From contig CAYJPN010000006.1 of the NCBI GenBank assembly GCA_964372115.1, positions 1 to 64,000 on the forward strand: a DNA stretch of 64,000 nucleotides, in the 5' to 3' direction. The position numbers and the translations under genes were made by a program. The notes under the pieces were generated by a model, which was given only the letters and a program-made list of their open reading frames with translations, had not been told where the DNA came from and did not search any database. The DNA is from CG2-30-36-16 sp964372115. GTDB taxonomy: Bacteria > Bacteroidota > Ignavibacteria > Ignavibacteriales > Ignavibacteriaceae. This document shows positions 33,282 to 42,778 of the stretch, in pieces; positions within the stretch are counted from its first letter, which is position 1; each line of letters opens with the position of its first letter.

Positions 33282-35645
33282 ATGCTGAAAAACAATTTTA
33301 AAATTGCGCTCAGAAACTTTATAAAAAATAAATTTAACAGCACAATAAATATTGTTGGTCTCTCGGTTGGAATTTGTGCGGTGCTGTTAATTTATATTTA
33401 TGTCTCATTCGAATTAAGTTACGATAACTTTCACAAAAACGAAAACAAATTATTTCGCGTTTCGGTAATCTCAACAATTAAAGGGAAAACCGATTCTGAC
33501 AGTCATGTGTTTCTTGAACCGCTTGGACCGGCTATAAAAAAAGAGGTACCTGAAGTTGAGCAATACACAAGGGTTTCGGCGGTAAAAAGCGGGATAATTA
33601 CATACAAAGATAAAAATATAAAAACGGAAGAAATTCGTTTTGCAGATTCAACTTTTTTTAATCTCTTTTCATTCAATTTGATTGTCGGCGATATAACCGG
33701 AGTGTTGCAAAAACCTTCAACGGCGGTAGTCACCGAGGCAACCGCAAAAATTTTTTTCGGTGAGGAGAATCCTGTCGGTAAGCAGATTACATTTGATGGA
33801 AACCGGTACGAAATTACAGGGATTGCAAATAATCCTCCGCTGAATACTCATCTTAAATTTAACGTGCTTCTTTCATTCGAATCTTTGTATTTAAATCCGA
33901 ATGTATATCTCGGGTGGAATGGAGGCAACCAATATATAACGTATTTAAAATTAAAAAAGGGAAACCTTCGGCAGTCCGTTGATAAAAAACTTGATCCATT
34001 AATGTGGGAATATTTGAATAAAGATCTAAAATCTTTCGGCTGGAAATATAAAGCCTATTTACAACCCGTTAAAGATATTCATCTTTATTATGACGATGCA
34101 AACCGAACACGTCTAACCAACATAAAAGTTTTTTCTGTCATAGCTTTATTTGTTCTTCTTATAGCTTGTATCAATTATGTTAACCTGACTCTCGCACAAT
34201 CGATAAAAAGAAGCCGGGAGATTGGTATAAAGAAAGTATTCGGCGCCTCACGATTTTTATTAGCAAAACAATTCATGGTTGAATCGCTGATAACAATATT
34301 AATTTCCGCAGTTCTGGCTTTTTTAATATTTCTTTTAACTGCTCCAATTTATAAGGAATTTGTCGGGGAATATTTTAAGGTAAATCTTTTAATTAATACG
34401 CGGAGTATCATCGTATTTATAATGATGATTATCTTTATAAGTTTTTTATCAAGTTTTTATCCGGCATTTTATTTGTCGAAAATGTCTCCTATAAAAGTTA
34501 TCCAGGATAATAGTCTACAGCGCAGTTCAAAATTTAATTTGCGGAATGCGCTTATAATAGTACAATTTATTATTTCCATCGGCTTAATAGCTGCAACCAT
34601 TATAATAACAAATCAAATTGATTTTATAAAAAATAGGGATGTTGGTTTTAATAAGGATAATTTGATTGTTATAAGTTTAACAGGCGCAGAGAGCAGCAAC
34701 GAGTGCCGCCTGTTAAAAAACGAGCTTATAAAAATCCCGGGTGTAAAATCAGTAACCGCTACTTCCGGGGTTCCTATCGGGGGTTTAACGAGTAACGGTT
34801 ATATTCCGGAAGGATTCGATTCTCCAAGTATTATCAATGTTTTAGATGCCGACGAAAACTTTCTTGAGACATACGGGATTAAATTGATTTCGGGTAGAAA
34901 TTTTTCGGGTAATCCGGGTGAGGCTGAAGACGCGTACCTTGTTAATGAAGAATTTGTAAAACAATACGGGTGGGAAAATCCTATTGGAAAAACAATAGCG
35001 CGCAACGGCAAGCACAATGTTATTGGCGTAGTTTCAAATTTTAATTACTCAACCGCATACGAAAAAATAGCCCCGTTGATTATTACAAATAATCCCGAAT
35101 CTGAAAAGTTCTATTACATTACTATAAAAGCAATGCCAGCCGGTATTGCCCGGACGATTGAGGGGATGAAAGATATTTTTCAAACAAAAAATTCCGGTAT
35201 CGTGCCCGGGTATTTTTTTATTGATGAGGCGGTTGGTCTTTTATATAAAGACGAAATGAATTTTAGAACATTATTTTTATTCTTTTCTTCTCTTTCAATC
35301 TTTCTTGCACTGATGGGTTTGCTTGGTTTGGTTTCGTTTTCGCTGACACAAAAGAAAAAAGAGATAGGTATAAGAAAAGTTCTCGGCTCATCCGTGACTG
35401 ATATAATTTTGCTGATTTACAAAGAATATTTTCTTTTAGTTTTTATCGCATTTGTTATGGCTTATTTACCCACACTCTATTTTATGAGCAGATGGTTGGA
35501 GGACTTTGCATACAGAATTGAGATCAGTATCTGGCTGATTGCAGTTTCCGGGGCAATAGTATTGATTATCACTTTGCTTACAATTAGCTCTCAAGCAATT
35601 AAAGCAGCCTTTACAAATCCAACAGAAAGTTTAAGAAGTGAATGA
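33282..35645 (+). CDS. MacB/FtsX-family ABC permease 3
   Basis: I start this at the ATG at 33282 because GGAGG (33273-33277) lies 4 bases upstream; an upstream TTG at 33267 is unlikely. About 787 residues. It shares the architecture of the operon's other permeases, with coupling motifs E-I-G-I-K-K-V-F-G-A and E-I-G-I-R-K-V-L-G-S and the end A-A-F-T-N-P-T-E-S-L-R-S-E. Its periplasmic domains differ clearly from those of the other three, which suggests different substrates or partners. Confidence 0.92.
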   Translation: MLKNNFKIALRNFIKNKFNSTINIVGLSVGICAVLLIYIYVSFELSYDNFHKNENKLFRVSVISTIKGKTDSDSHVFLEPLGPAIKKEVPEVEQYTRVSAVKSGIITYKDKNIKTEEIRFADSTFFNLFSFNLIVGDITGVLQKPSTAVVTEATAKIFFGEENPVGKQITFDGNRYEITGIANNPPLNTHLKFNVLLSFESLYLNPNVYLGWNGGNQYITYLKLKKGNLRQSVDKKLDPLMWEYLNKDLKSFGWKYKAYLQPVKDIHLYYDDANRTRLTNIKVFSVIALFVLLIACINYVNLTLAQSIKRSREIGIKKVFGASRFLLAKQFMVESLITILISAVLAFLIFLLTAPIYKEFVGEYFKVNLLINTRSIIVFIMMIIFISFLSSFYPAFYLSKMSPIKVIQDNSLQRSSKFNLRNALIIVQFIISIGLIAATIIITNQIDFIKNRDVGFNKDNLIVISLTGAESSNECRLLKNELIKIPGVKSVTATSGVPIGGLTSNGYIPEGFDSPSIINVLDADENFLETYGIKLISGRNFSGNPGEAEDAYLVNEEFVKQYGWENPIGKTIARNGKHNVIGVVSNFNYSTAYEKIAPLIITNNPESEKFYYITIKAMPAGIARTIEGMKDIFQTKNSGIVPGYFFIDEAVGLLYKDEMNFRTLFLFFSSLSIFLALMGLLGLVSFSLTQKKKEIGIRKVLGSSVTDIILLIYKEYFLLVFIAFVMAYLPTLYFMSRWLEDFAYRIEISIWLIAVSGAIVLIITLLTISSQAIKAAFTNPTESLRSE

Positions 35646-35710
35646 GTTGCCCATTAACCGGGTTTTAATTACCCGTTCCGGTAAAACTATAAATTAATTT
35701 TAAGGATGAC

Positions 35711-38104
35711 ATGTTAGTAAACTATTTAAAACTCGCGCTAAGAAATTTGAAAAAAAATAAGTGGTTTTCGTTTCTAAATATTTTTGGTCTTTCACTCGGT
35801 CTTGCTGTTTGTCTGCTTATGCTTACCTATGTTATTTATGAAAACAGTTTCGACAAATTTCATAAAAACGGAAAGCAGATTTACCGGGTTGCTGTTGAAT
35901 GGGGCGGCTCCAGTGCCAAAATGAAATTTGCCGGTGCGATGCCCGGTATTTCTACTGATGTTCGCGGCGGAGCAATTCCCGAAGTTGTTAATGCCTGTAA
36001 ACTTCAGAGTGGTAACGGTGAGTTTGAATTACCTAACAAATCTAAAATCCAGGAAGAAAATTTTTATTTTTCGGAGCCGGAAATGTTAAGTATGTTTACT
36101 CTGGAATTTGCATATGGAAACAAATCTACTGCGCTAATAAATCCATTATCAATAATCATTTCAGAATCAATTGCTGCCAAATTTTTCGGCAAAAAAAATC
36201 CAATCGGCAAAACTATTAAGTATGACGACTATATTATGAATATAACGGGTGTCTTTAAAGATATGCCAAAAAATACACATCTTTATATGGAACTGATTGC
36301 ATCTTACTCTTCACTTGAGGCAATGGGTAACAAAAATATAAATACATGGGGACAATGGGGGAATGACTATACTTATATACAGCTAAAAAATAACGCATCG
36401 GTTGCCGGCTTTGTAAAAAAGCTTGATGCAATGCTTGCGCAGAATCTTGGCAGCAACATGGCAAAAAGAACAAAGTTTGTACTCCACAATTTGGAAGAAC
36501 TCCATTGGTACGACGATGGGTACGGAGAGAGAAGCGTGAAAGGAAGAAAAATATATACATACATTTTTTTATCCGCCAGCATTTTAGTGCTTTTTATTGC
36601 GTGCTTTAATTTTATGAATCTTTCAACTGCAAGATATCTTGATAAGTTTAAGGAAGTCGGTATCAGGAAGGTAATCGGTGCGCCAAGAGTGCAACTTGTA
36701 TATCAGTTTTTGGTAGAATCCCTTACGGTTGTAGGTATTGCTCTTGCATTTGGTTTATTGATATTTCTTCTTCTTTACCAAAAAGTTTATGAATACCTCG
36801 GCACAGAGGTAATCTTTAACAACACTCAACTGCTTGCAACAGGGTTACTGATTGGTGCGCTGATATTAGTAGTCGGACTAATTGCCGGCAGTTATCCGGC
36901 ACTGTTTTTATCAAGCTTCAACCCGATTGATACTCTAAAAAGAGATATGAAAATTCGTTCGAAGTTTTCATTCAGACAAATATCTACAGTCCTTCAATTT
37001 TCATTTTCAATTTTATTGATATTCGGTCTACTCGTTGTTAATAATCAATTAAACTTTGTTAAGACAAAAGACATCGGGATTGCTAAAGATAATGTTATGA
37101 TGATTTTCCCGGGTTCCGACAAAATTCCGCCACAGAGCCGGTACCAAACATTTAAAAGTGAACTTGAAAGAAATCCACAAATAGTGGGTGTTACAGGCGC
37201 ATTTACTCTGCCGGGTTTTAACAGCCGCAGCCAGATTTCAATAAGAAAAGTTGATGACCCGGTTGAGGAGATGAGACAGGTTCAACTTTTTCCTGTGGAT
37301 TTTGATTTTACAAAAGCTTTGGGTATTACAATTAAAGCAGGCAGAACTTTTTCACGAGAATTTGAAAGTGACGGAAATACAAATATTATCATAAATGAAA
37401 CGGCAGTTAAATATTTAGGATTTTCAAATCCAATAGGGCAAAAAATAATCCAGCCATTGGAAAACGGGCAAAAGGAATTAACAATAATCGGCGTTGCAAA
37501 GGATTTTCATTTGTATTCACTCCAGAACAAAGTTGCCCCGATTTTTTTAGTTATTAATCCTAAAAGTTTTTCCGTTTATGCGGTAAACATAAGCAATATA
37601 AATCAGAAGCAAACAATCGCGTTTGTAAAAAATACCTTTGCAAAAGTGTTTCCCGGAGAAGTGTTTGATTATCAGTTTGTAGCGGATGCCTATAATAAAT
37701 TGTACACCTCGGAAGAAAAAACATTAAATATAATTTCCATTTTTACTATTCTCTCTTTAATAATTACAAGTATAGGTATTGTCGGATTTGCATCTTACAT
37801 AACAAACAAAAAAATAAAAGAAATCGGGATACGGAAAATTGTTGGAGCAAGTGTAAACAACATTTTGTTTATGATTTATAAGCAATTTGTTTTCTGGATT
37901 GCACTCGCCTTTATTCTCTTCATACCCGTTGGGATTTACTTTTCGGAGCAATGGTTGCAGCAATATGAATACAGAGAAGAAATAAGTGCGGGCTTATATT
38001 TATTACCTCTTGTTTTAACAATTGTTTTAACTTTGTGCACAATAACATATCAATCGATTAAAGCAGCAACAGCTAACCCGGTTGAAAGTTTGAAGTATGA
38101 GTAA
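35711..38104 (+). CDS. MacB/FtsX-family ABC permease 4
   Basis: A 797-residue permease and the last gene of the efflux operon. The layout matches the others: N-terminal helix (about 21-42), first periplasmic domain, FtsX unit with E-V-G-I-R-K-V-I-G-A, second periplasmic domain, and final unit with E-I-G-I-R-K-I-V-G-A and the end A-A-T-A-N-P-V-E-S-L-K-Y-E. The 65-base gap from permease 3 is the longest among the last three permease genes. Four permeases against two ATPases imply that the ATPases are shared or that permeases pair up. Confidence 0.92.
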   Translation: MLVNYLKLALRNLKKNKWFSFLNIFGLSLGLAVCLLMLTYVIYENSFDKFHKNGKQIYRVAVEWGGSSAKMKFAGAMPGISTDVRGGAIPEVVNACKLQSGNGEFELPNKSKIQEENFYFSEPEMLSMFTLEFAYGNKSTALINPLSIIISESIAAKFFGKKNPIGKTIKYDDYIMNITGVFKDMPKNTHLYMELIASYSSLEAMGNKNINTWGQWGNDYTYIQLKNNASVAGFVKKLDAMLAQNLGSNMAKRTKFVLHNLEELHWYDDGYGERSVKGRKIYTYIFLSASILVLFIACFNFMNLSTARYLDKFKEVGIRKVIGAPRVQLVYQFLVESLTVVGIALAFGLLIFLLLYQKVYEYLGTEVIFNNTQLLATGLLIGALILVVGLIAGSYPALFLSSFNPIDTLKRDMKIRSKFSFRQISTVLQFSFSILLIFGLLVVNNQLNFVKTKDIGIAKDNVMMIFPGSDKIPPQSRYQTFKSELERNPQIVGVTGAFTLPGFNSRSQISIRKVDDPVEEMRQVQLFPVDFDFTKALGITIKAGRTFSREFESDGNTNIIINETAVKYLGFSNPIGQKIIQPLENGQKELTIIGVAKDFHLYSLQNKVAPIFLVINPKSFSVYAVNISNINQKQTIAFVKNTFAKVFPGEVFDYQFVADAYNKLYTSEEKTLNIISIFTILSLIITSIGIVGFASYITNKKIKEIGIRKIVGASVNNILFMIYKQFVFWIALAFILFIPVGIYFSEQWLQQYEYREEISAGLYLLPLVLTIVLTLCTITYQSIKAATANPVESLKYE

Positions 38105-38171
38105 ATAACACAGATATCATAAATAGATTCATTAGCTAATCACTAATTAATTTTAATTGGAGTATTAAGCC

Positions 38172-38437
38172 ATGAATGAAATTACACTATAAATTCCAAT
38201 ATTAGATGCAAAACTAAATATCGATATTGATGTCTGCGTCAACGGAACCAAGAAAGTATCGAAGTATCGTTTGGAGATTGTTGAAGATGATTCTGATCCA
38301 CGAGAAAGAAAAGATGCAGTTCTATATTGAAACAAGTAATAAGAGAACATGACCCTGATTGGGGCGTTGTGCAAATTAGCGCACCGATTGATCTTCAGAT
38401 ACCTTTAACGATTAAACAAAAAGTACATGTCGAATAA
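38172..38437 (+). pseudogene. Decayed small gene of unknown function
   Basis: GGAG (38159-38162) precedes an ATG at 38172. The frame reads M-N-E-I-T-L, a stop (TAA at 38190-38192), then I-P-I-L-D-A-K-L-N-I-D-I-D-V-C-V-N-G-T-K-K-V and on to A-V-L-Y. After a frameshift near 38325 a second frame reads L-K-Q-V-I-R-E-H-D-P-D-W-G-V-V-Q-I and ends at TAA 38435-38437. The joined product would have about 88 residues. One stop and one frameshift in an otherwise protein-like sequence mark a recent loss. The family is not recognised. Confidence 0.5.
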
Positions 38438-38620
38438 AAACAACGTTAAAATTGAGTAATATTTCAAAAGTATTTGCTCAGCAGAGCGCTTTGAGAATGT
38501 TCTTTTGTAGAATTTAATTGGCATAGTTAGCATTCTTATTTTATTTTGAAGATTTTTTTATTAGCCACAATGATTTGAATTATTTAATTTAGATCGCTTA
38601 TTACAAACATTTGGTAAAAA
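38438..38620. other. Gap upstream of the membrane AraC gene
   Basis: This is an AT-rich stretch with no gene between the decayed gene and the AraC-type regulator. It should hold the regulator's promoter. No clear repeats or binding motif were found. Confidence 0.4.
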
Positions 38621-39724
38621 ATGAATCTTCAATTTTTTGAGATAATTTCGATAGTTGGCATAGCCCAAGGTTTCTTTTTAAGTGGGTTACTTATTTTTAA
38701 AAAAAAGAATAAAACCGCCAATTATTTGCTTTCTACGTTAGTAGCGCTGGTATCTCTTATCTTATCTTATAATCTATTTGTTAGAACCGGGTTATTAGCA
38801 GAAGAATATTCTTTGTTGGTGTTTGTAAATACGGTGGTCTTCTTATTTCCGGCGCTTCATATTTTATATGCTTTATTTTTGCTTGCACCCGCACAAAGGT
38901 TTACAATTAGGCACCTGTTTCATTTTATTCCCTTTGTTTCAATAAATCTTCTTTGTATTCCGATATATCTGAAAAATGAAACCGCACTTTCTGTATTTAA
39001 TACTATTAGTAATCTAAATATCAACAATTTGGCTTCCTCTATTTATAGCATAGTGGTAATGATATTTGTTCTGCAATTACTAAAAAAACATACTCAAAAA
39101 ATAAAAATGAGCTTTTCATCTATTGAGAAAATAAATCTCAATTGGTTGAAAATCATTACATCAGTGATAATCGTTTTTGATGTTTTGTTCATTCTATTGC
39201 TATACATTCCTCAATTTTTCAATTTCGATCCAACAATTCCTAACCTGATTTTAATTTTTTTAATGGTCTTACTGATTTTTATTACTGCAATATTTGGGTT
39301 CAGGCAACCGGAAATATTCCAGACATTCATACCGCCATCGGAGCCGGTGAAATATAAAACATCCGGATTGTCAGAAACTAAGGCACTGGAAATTGAGGAT
39401 AAACTGGTGGAATTTCTAAACAAAGAAAAACCTTATTTAAATGAAAATTTAAATATTGATGAACTTTCCGGTAATCTCAATATAACTCCCGCATATTTAT
39501 CCCAGGTGCTGAATGAGCGGTTAGGTGTAAACTTTTATACTTTAATAAATTCATACCGTATTGAAGAGGCAAAAAGACTTATTGCCAGTTCCGAGTATTC
39601 TAACATTAAACTTGAAGCCATCGCTTATGAGGTTGGATTTAAGTCGAAATCAACTTTTAACGCCGCGTTTAAAAAAATCACTGATATGACTCCTTCTCAA
39701 TTTAGAGCTGGTATTCAATATTAA
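38621..39724 (+). CDS. Membrane-anchored AraC-family transcriptional regulator
   Basis: A 367-residue protein with about seven hydrophobic helices in the first 230 residues, followed by an AraC-type DNA-binding domain (about 260-365). The two helix-turn-helix units are visible: L-N-I-D-E-L-S-G-N-L-N-I-T-P-A-Y-L-S-Q-V-L-N, and L-E-A-I-A-Y-E-V-G-F-K-S-K-S-T-F-N-A-A-F-K-K. This seven-helix plus AraC plan is common in Bacteroidota, where the membrane part is thought to sense an envelope signal. It stands alone before the S41 peptidase and serine hydrolase genes, which it might control. Confidence 0.9.
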   Translation: MNLQFFEIISIVGIAQGFFLSGLLIFKKKNKTANYLLSTLVALVSLILSYNLFVRTGLLAEEYSLLVFVNTVVFLFPALHILYALFLLAPAQRFTIRHLFHFIPFVSINLLCIPIYLKNETALSVFNTISNLNINNLASSIYSIVVMIFVLQLLKKHTQKIKMSFSSIEKINLNWLKIITSVIIVFDVLFILLLYIPQFFNFDPTIPNLILIFLMVLLIFITAIFGFRQPEIFQTFIPPSEPVKYKTSGLSETKALEIEDKLVEFLNKEKPYLNENLNIDELSGNLNITPAYLSQVLNERLGVNFYTLINSYRIEEAKRLIASSEYSNIKLEAIAYEVGFKSKSTFNAAFKKITDMTPSQFRAGIQY

Positions 39725-39930
39725 ATTGAAAATTTTCTGTAGAAGTTAGATTCTACACAATTCATTCCCATTCTCAAATCTGCACTCAATGTCACTAACT
39801 CAAATTTTCTGTTTTTTATCAATTTTGATGGACGACTCCATTATTTCGGTCTTCTAACGCAATAATTAAAGTCATATTTGCACCCTAATTAATTAACAAC
39901 AAGGTGTATTTAAGAATTTAGGAGAATTGT

Positions 39931-41277
39931 ATGCGATTTAAAAGGTGGTTGATTTCAGTTATTGTGCTAATGGGATACTTATCTGTTTCAATGAATTATA
40001 AAATATTTGCTCAATCAGAAAAAGGGGTTGCCATCACCCAGGAACAAAAGCTTTGGGGTTTGATGCAAGTTTGGTCTGCCGCAAAATATAATTTTGCTTA
40101 TTTCGATAAGGTTCCGACTTTAAAATGGGATGAAGAAGTACAGACTTCAATTCCCAAAATTCTTTCTACAAAAAATATTAATGACTACTATCTTGAATTA
40201 AGAGAGTTAGCTGCCAAATTGAATGATGGTCATACTCAAGTTATGCCTCCAGGCGCTTTGAGTGGAGGATATGATAACCCGCCTGTCGAACTACAAATGA
40301 TCGAAAATAAATTCATTTTAGTAAGAGTTGGAATATCAGATGAAACGAAACAACAAAAATTAATTCCCGGTCTTGAATTAATTGAAATAGATGGTATTTC
40401 AGCAAAAGAATATTTTGTCAAATATGTTGAGAAATACTTGGGTGGAACAAAGCAGCATCAAGAATCATTTGGGCTATATCTGTTATTAAATGGTCCAACT
40501 AACAGTAAGGTGAAGCTAAAATTCCTGGATAAGTCAGGAAAAGTTACTGATCTGGAGTTAACCCGAAATGCCATGAGTAACGGATTTAGCCAAAGAATAT
40601 TTGCTATGAATCCTCTTCTTGAAATGAAACAATTCGAAAATGGAATCGTTTATATTAAGTTGGCTTCGTTCCAATCAGAACAAATAGTAAAGGATTTTAA
40701 GGAAGCGTTAGAAAAGTTTGATCTGTCGTCAATCAAAGGGATGATTCTGGATGTTCGTTTTAACTTTGGCGGCAACAGTCAAAATGGTTATGATATCATT
40801 TCTCGATTAATAGAAAAACCCGTTGAGAAATTGATATGGAAATCCCGCAAGTATGTGGCAGCAGACAATGCATGGGGAAAACCTGAGGAATGGTTAATAG
40901 GCAAACCGGATACAATTAAACCATCAATTGATAAAAAATATTTTGGGCATTTAGTAATTCTAACTAGTTCAAATACTTTCAGTGCGGCCGAAGATTTTCT
41001 TATCCCATTTAAATATTCAGGAAGGGCAACTTTATTAGGTGAAAAAACTGCTGGAAGTACAGGACAACCGTTATGGATTCCTCTGCCGGGAGGAGGCGTA
41101 TTTACTGTCTGTGCTATAAAAGATTTTTACCCGGATGGGAAAGAATTTGTGGGTATTGGAATTGAGCCTGATATAGAAGTGCACACAACCTTACAAGATA
41201 TTTATGGAGGTGAAGATAGAACTCTTGAAAAAGCGATTGAAGTACTTAGTAAATCGAGAGATAATAGAAAAAAATAG
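39931..41277 (+). CDS. Secreted S41-family (C-terminal processing type) peptidase
   Basis: A 448-residue exported protein with a signal peptide ending K-I-F-A-Q-S. After an N-terminal helical region (about 35-110, L-N-D-G-H-T-Q-V) there is a PDZ-like stretch and the S41 core (about 230-435). G-M-I-L-D-V-R-F-N-F-G-G-N and the nucleophile region L-T-S-S-N-T-F-S-A-A-E-D-F are clear, with S in S-A-A-E the likely catalytic serine and a K in G-E-K-T-A-G. The gene has a strong ribosome site (AGGAGAA) and is followed 49 bases later by a serine hydrolase gene, probably co-transcribed. The role may be peptide scavenging or envelope proteolysis. Confidence 0.9.
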   Translation: MRFKRWLISVIVLMGYLSVSMNYKIFAQSEKGVAITQEQKLWGLMQVWSAAKYNFAYFDKVPTLKWDEEVQTSIPKILSTKNINDYYLELRELAAKLNDGHTQVMPPGALSGGYDNPPVELQMIENKFILVRVGISDETKQQKLIPGLELIEIDGISAKEYFVKYVEKYLGGTKQHQESFGLYLLLNGPTNSKVKLKFLDKSGKVTDLELTRNAMSNGFSQRIFAMNPLLEMKQFENGIVYIKLASFQSEQIVKDFKEALEKFDLSSIKGMILDVRFNFGGNSQNGYDIISRLIEKPVEKLIWKSRKYVAADNAWGKPEEWLIGKPDTIKPSIDKKYFGHLVILTSSNTFSAAEDFLIPFKYSGRATLLGEKTAGSTGQPLWIPLPGGGVFTVCAIKDFYPDGKEFVGIGIEPDIEVHTTLQDIYGGEDRTLEKAIEVLSKSRDNRKK

Positions 41278-41325
41278 TCATAAAAAGATTTTAACAAAAA
41301 CTCAATAATTTGAAAGGAAGTAAAA

Positions 41326-42531
41326 GTGAAAAATATATTATTCATTATCGTGGCTCTCTTCTGCACGGGATTTAATTTAGCCCAGATGAACAATCAACAA
41401 ATCCAGCAGAAAATCAGTAAAGTTGAAAACGGTCTAGTAGAATTTAAATTTGGCCCGCCGGATAATTCGCAAAATCAAAAGACTTATTCTCTGTCTGAGA
41501 GAATGGCTTTTTATAAAGTTCCGGGTGTTAGCATTGCAGTTATCTATAATAATAAAGTTACTTGGACAAAAGCATACGGCGCTCTTAATGTTGATACCGG
41601 AACGCCCACAACAACCCAAAGTTATTTCGAAGCTGCTTCCACTACAAAAATGTTAACTGCAGCTGTAGTTCTTCACTTTGTTAGCAAAGGACTGATTGAT
41701 TTGGATACGGATGTCAACAAGTATTTAAAATCATGGAAAGTTGAAGAAAATGAATTTACCAAAGAGAAAAAAGTTACTCTCCGGTTGCTTTTAACTCATC
41801 AATCAGGTTTTCCTTCAACAAATTTTCCTTACGAAAACGATAAAACTCCATCCCTCATACAAGTTTTACAAGGTAAAGCACCTGCTCAAAACAAACCTGC
41901 TATTGTTGAGTATCAACCAGGTTCAAAATGGCAATACTCCAATATCGGTTATGATGTGATTCAGCAGCTTCTCGAAGATATTGCGGGGAAACCACTGCAA
42001 CAAATTTTTGAGGAAATTATTTTTAAGCCATTACAGATGAATTTCAGTACGATGGACTATCCTTTAAAAAAAGCATTACAAAAAAATGAAGCGTTGCCAC
42101 ATGATAAGGAAGGCAAAGTATGTGAACCATCAATGCATCCATCTGCAATTGCTCATGGAGGACTAATGACAACGCCTAACGATTTAGCGCTCTTCACAAT
42201 TGAATTAATGCGAGCATATAGTGGACAATCCAACAAAATACTATCAAAAAAGATGTCACGAGAAATGTTTCACCCCGAATTGGATCTTGATCCCGCAATA
42301 TTTGGAGTTCCGTTAAAAGAGGGGTTGGGAGTTTTTCTTCAAAATACTGAAAAAGATTTTGCATTCGGTCATCCCGGGGATAATTACCCGGGCTCAACCT
42401 GTTGGCAAATGGGAGTTCCGTCATTAGGCAAAGGAATTGTAATAATGACAAACGGAGCAAATGGTTTTCCGTTGGCAATGGAAATATTCGCTGCCATCAA
42501 AAAGGAAAACAACTGGCCCATTGGTTTATGA
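41326..42531 (+). CDS. Secreted serine hydrolase, class C beta-lactamase fold (1)
   Basis: A 401-residue protein with a GTG start (AAAGGAAG upstream) and a signal peptide ending F-N-L-A-Q. The catalytic S-T-T-K (S105 to K108) and Y204-S-N are in place, and an H-P-G-D-N motif lies near the end, as in the beta-lactamase/esterase (PBP4*-type) family. Such enzymes act as D-aminopeptidases or esterases; true drug resistance is not implied. It is close to the serine hydrolase at 51635, with a similar N-terminal segment and A-Y-N/K-V-P-G-V-S-I-A-V-I. It follows the S41 peptidase. Confidence 0.9.
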   Translation: MKNILFIIVALFCTGFNLAQMNNQQIQQKISKVENGLVEFKFGPPDNSQNQKTYSLSERMAFYKVPGVSIAVIYNNKVTWTKAYGALNVDTGTPTTTQSYFEAASTTKMLTAAVVLHFVSKGLIDLDTDVNKYLKSWKVEENEFTKEKKVTLRLLLTHQSGFPSTNFPYENDKTPSLIQVLQGKAPAQNKPAIVEYQPGSKWQYSNIGYDVIQQLLEDIAGKPLQQIFEEIIFKPLQMNFSTMDYPLKKALQKNEALPHDKEGKVCEPSMHPSAIAHGGLMTTPNDLALFTIELMRAYSGQSNKILSKKMSREMFHPELDLDPAIFGVPLKEGLGVFLQNTEKDFAFGHPGDNYPGSTCWQMGVPSLGKGIVIMTNGANGFPLAMEIFAAIKKENNWPIGL

Positions 42532-42582
42532 GATATTTTCAGAAAGATAATATTAATTACGTCTCCTAAACGTCATTATTTT

Positions 42583-42612
42583 GCAGTTCATACGTCAGTT
42601 TGTGTAGTTCAT
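42583..42612 (+). promoter_or_regulatory. LytTR-like direct repeats upstream of the propeller/LamG gene
   Basis: GCAGTTCAT (42583-42591) and GTAGTTCAT (42604-42612) start exactly 21 bases apart. TCAGTTTGT (42595-42603) between them fits the LytTR consensus [TA][AC][CA]GTTN[AG][TG] fully. Two helical turns between half-sites is the classic LytTR spacing. A second pair with the same spacing lies upstream of the LytS-type kinase gene (46362-46391). Confidence 0.5.
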
Positions 42613-42778
42613 CGGATATTTCTTGAATACTAAATTAGAACTAATCAATTTACCTTGTAGCCTTTTGAATGTTTTGTTGTCAGTTCTAATCAGGATACCT
42701 TCTTTTACTGTTGATACGGACCAATATAAAAAAGAAGCTAACTAAAATTGTACGCTCTAAATTAGGAGAAAGTAAAAA

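Noticed and set aside
38165..38374. A 69-codon minus-strand open frame
   Set aside because: The + strand in the same place has a ribosome site and two protein-like frames that join into one product; the minus frame looks like its shadow.
42632..42700. ATTAGAACT and AGTTCTAAT inverted repeat as a terminator after the serine hydrolase
   Set aside because: The loop is about 45 bases and no T-tract follows; it may be chance in AT-rich DNA.
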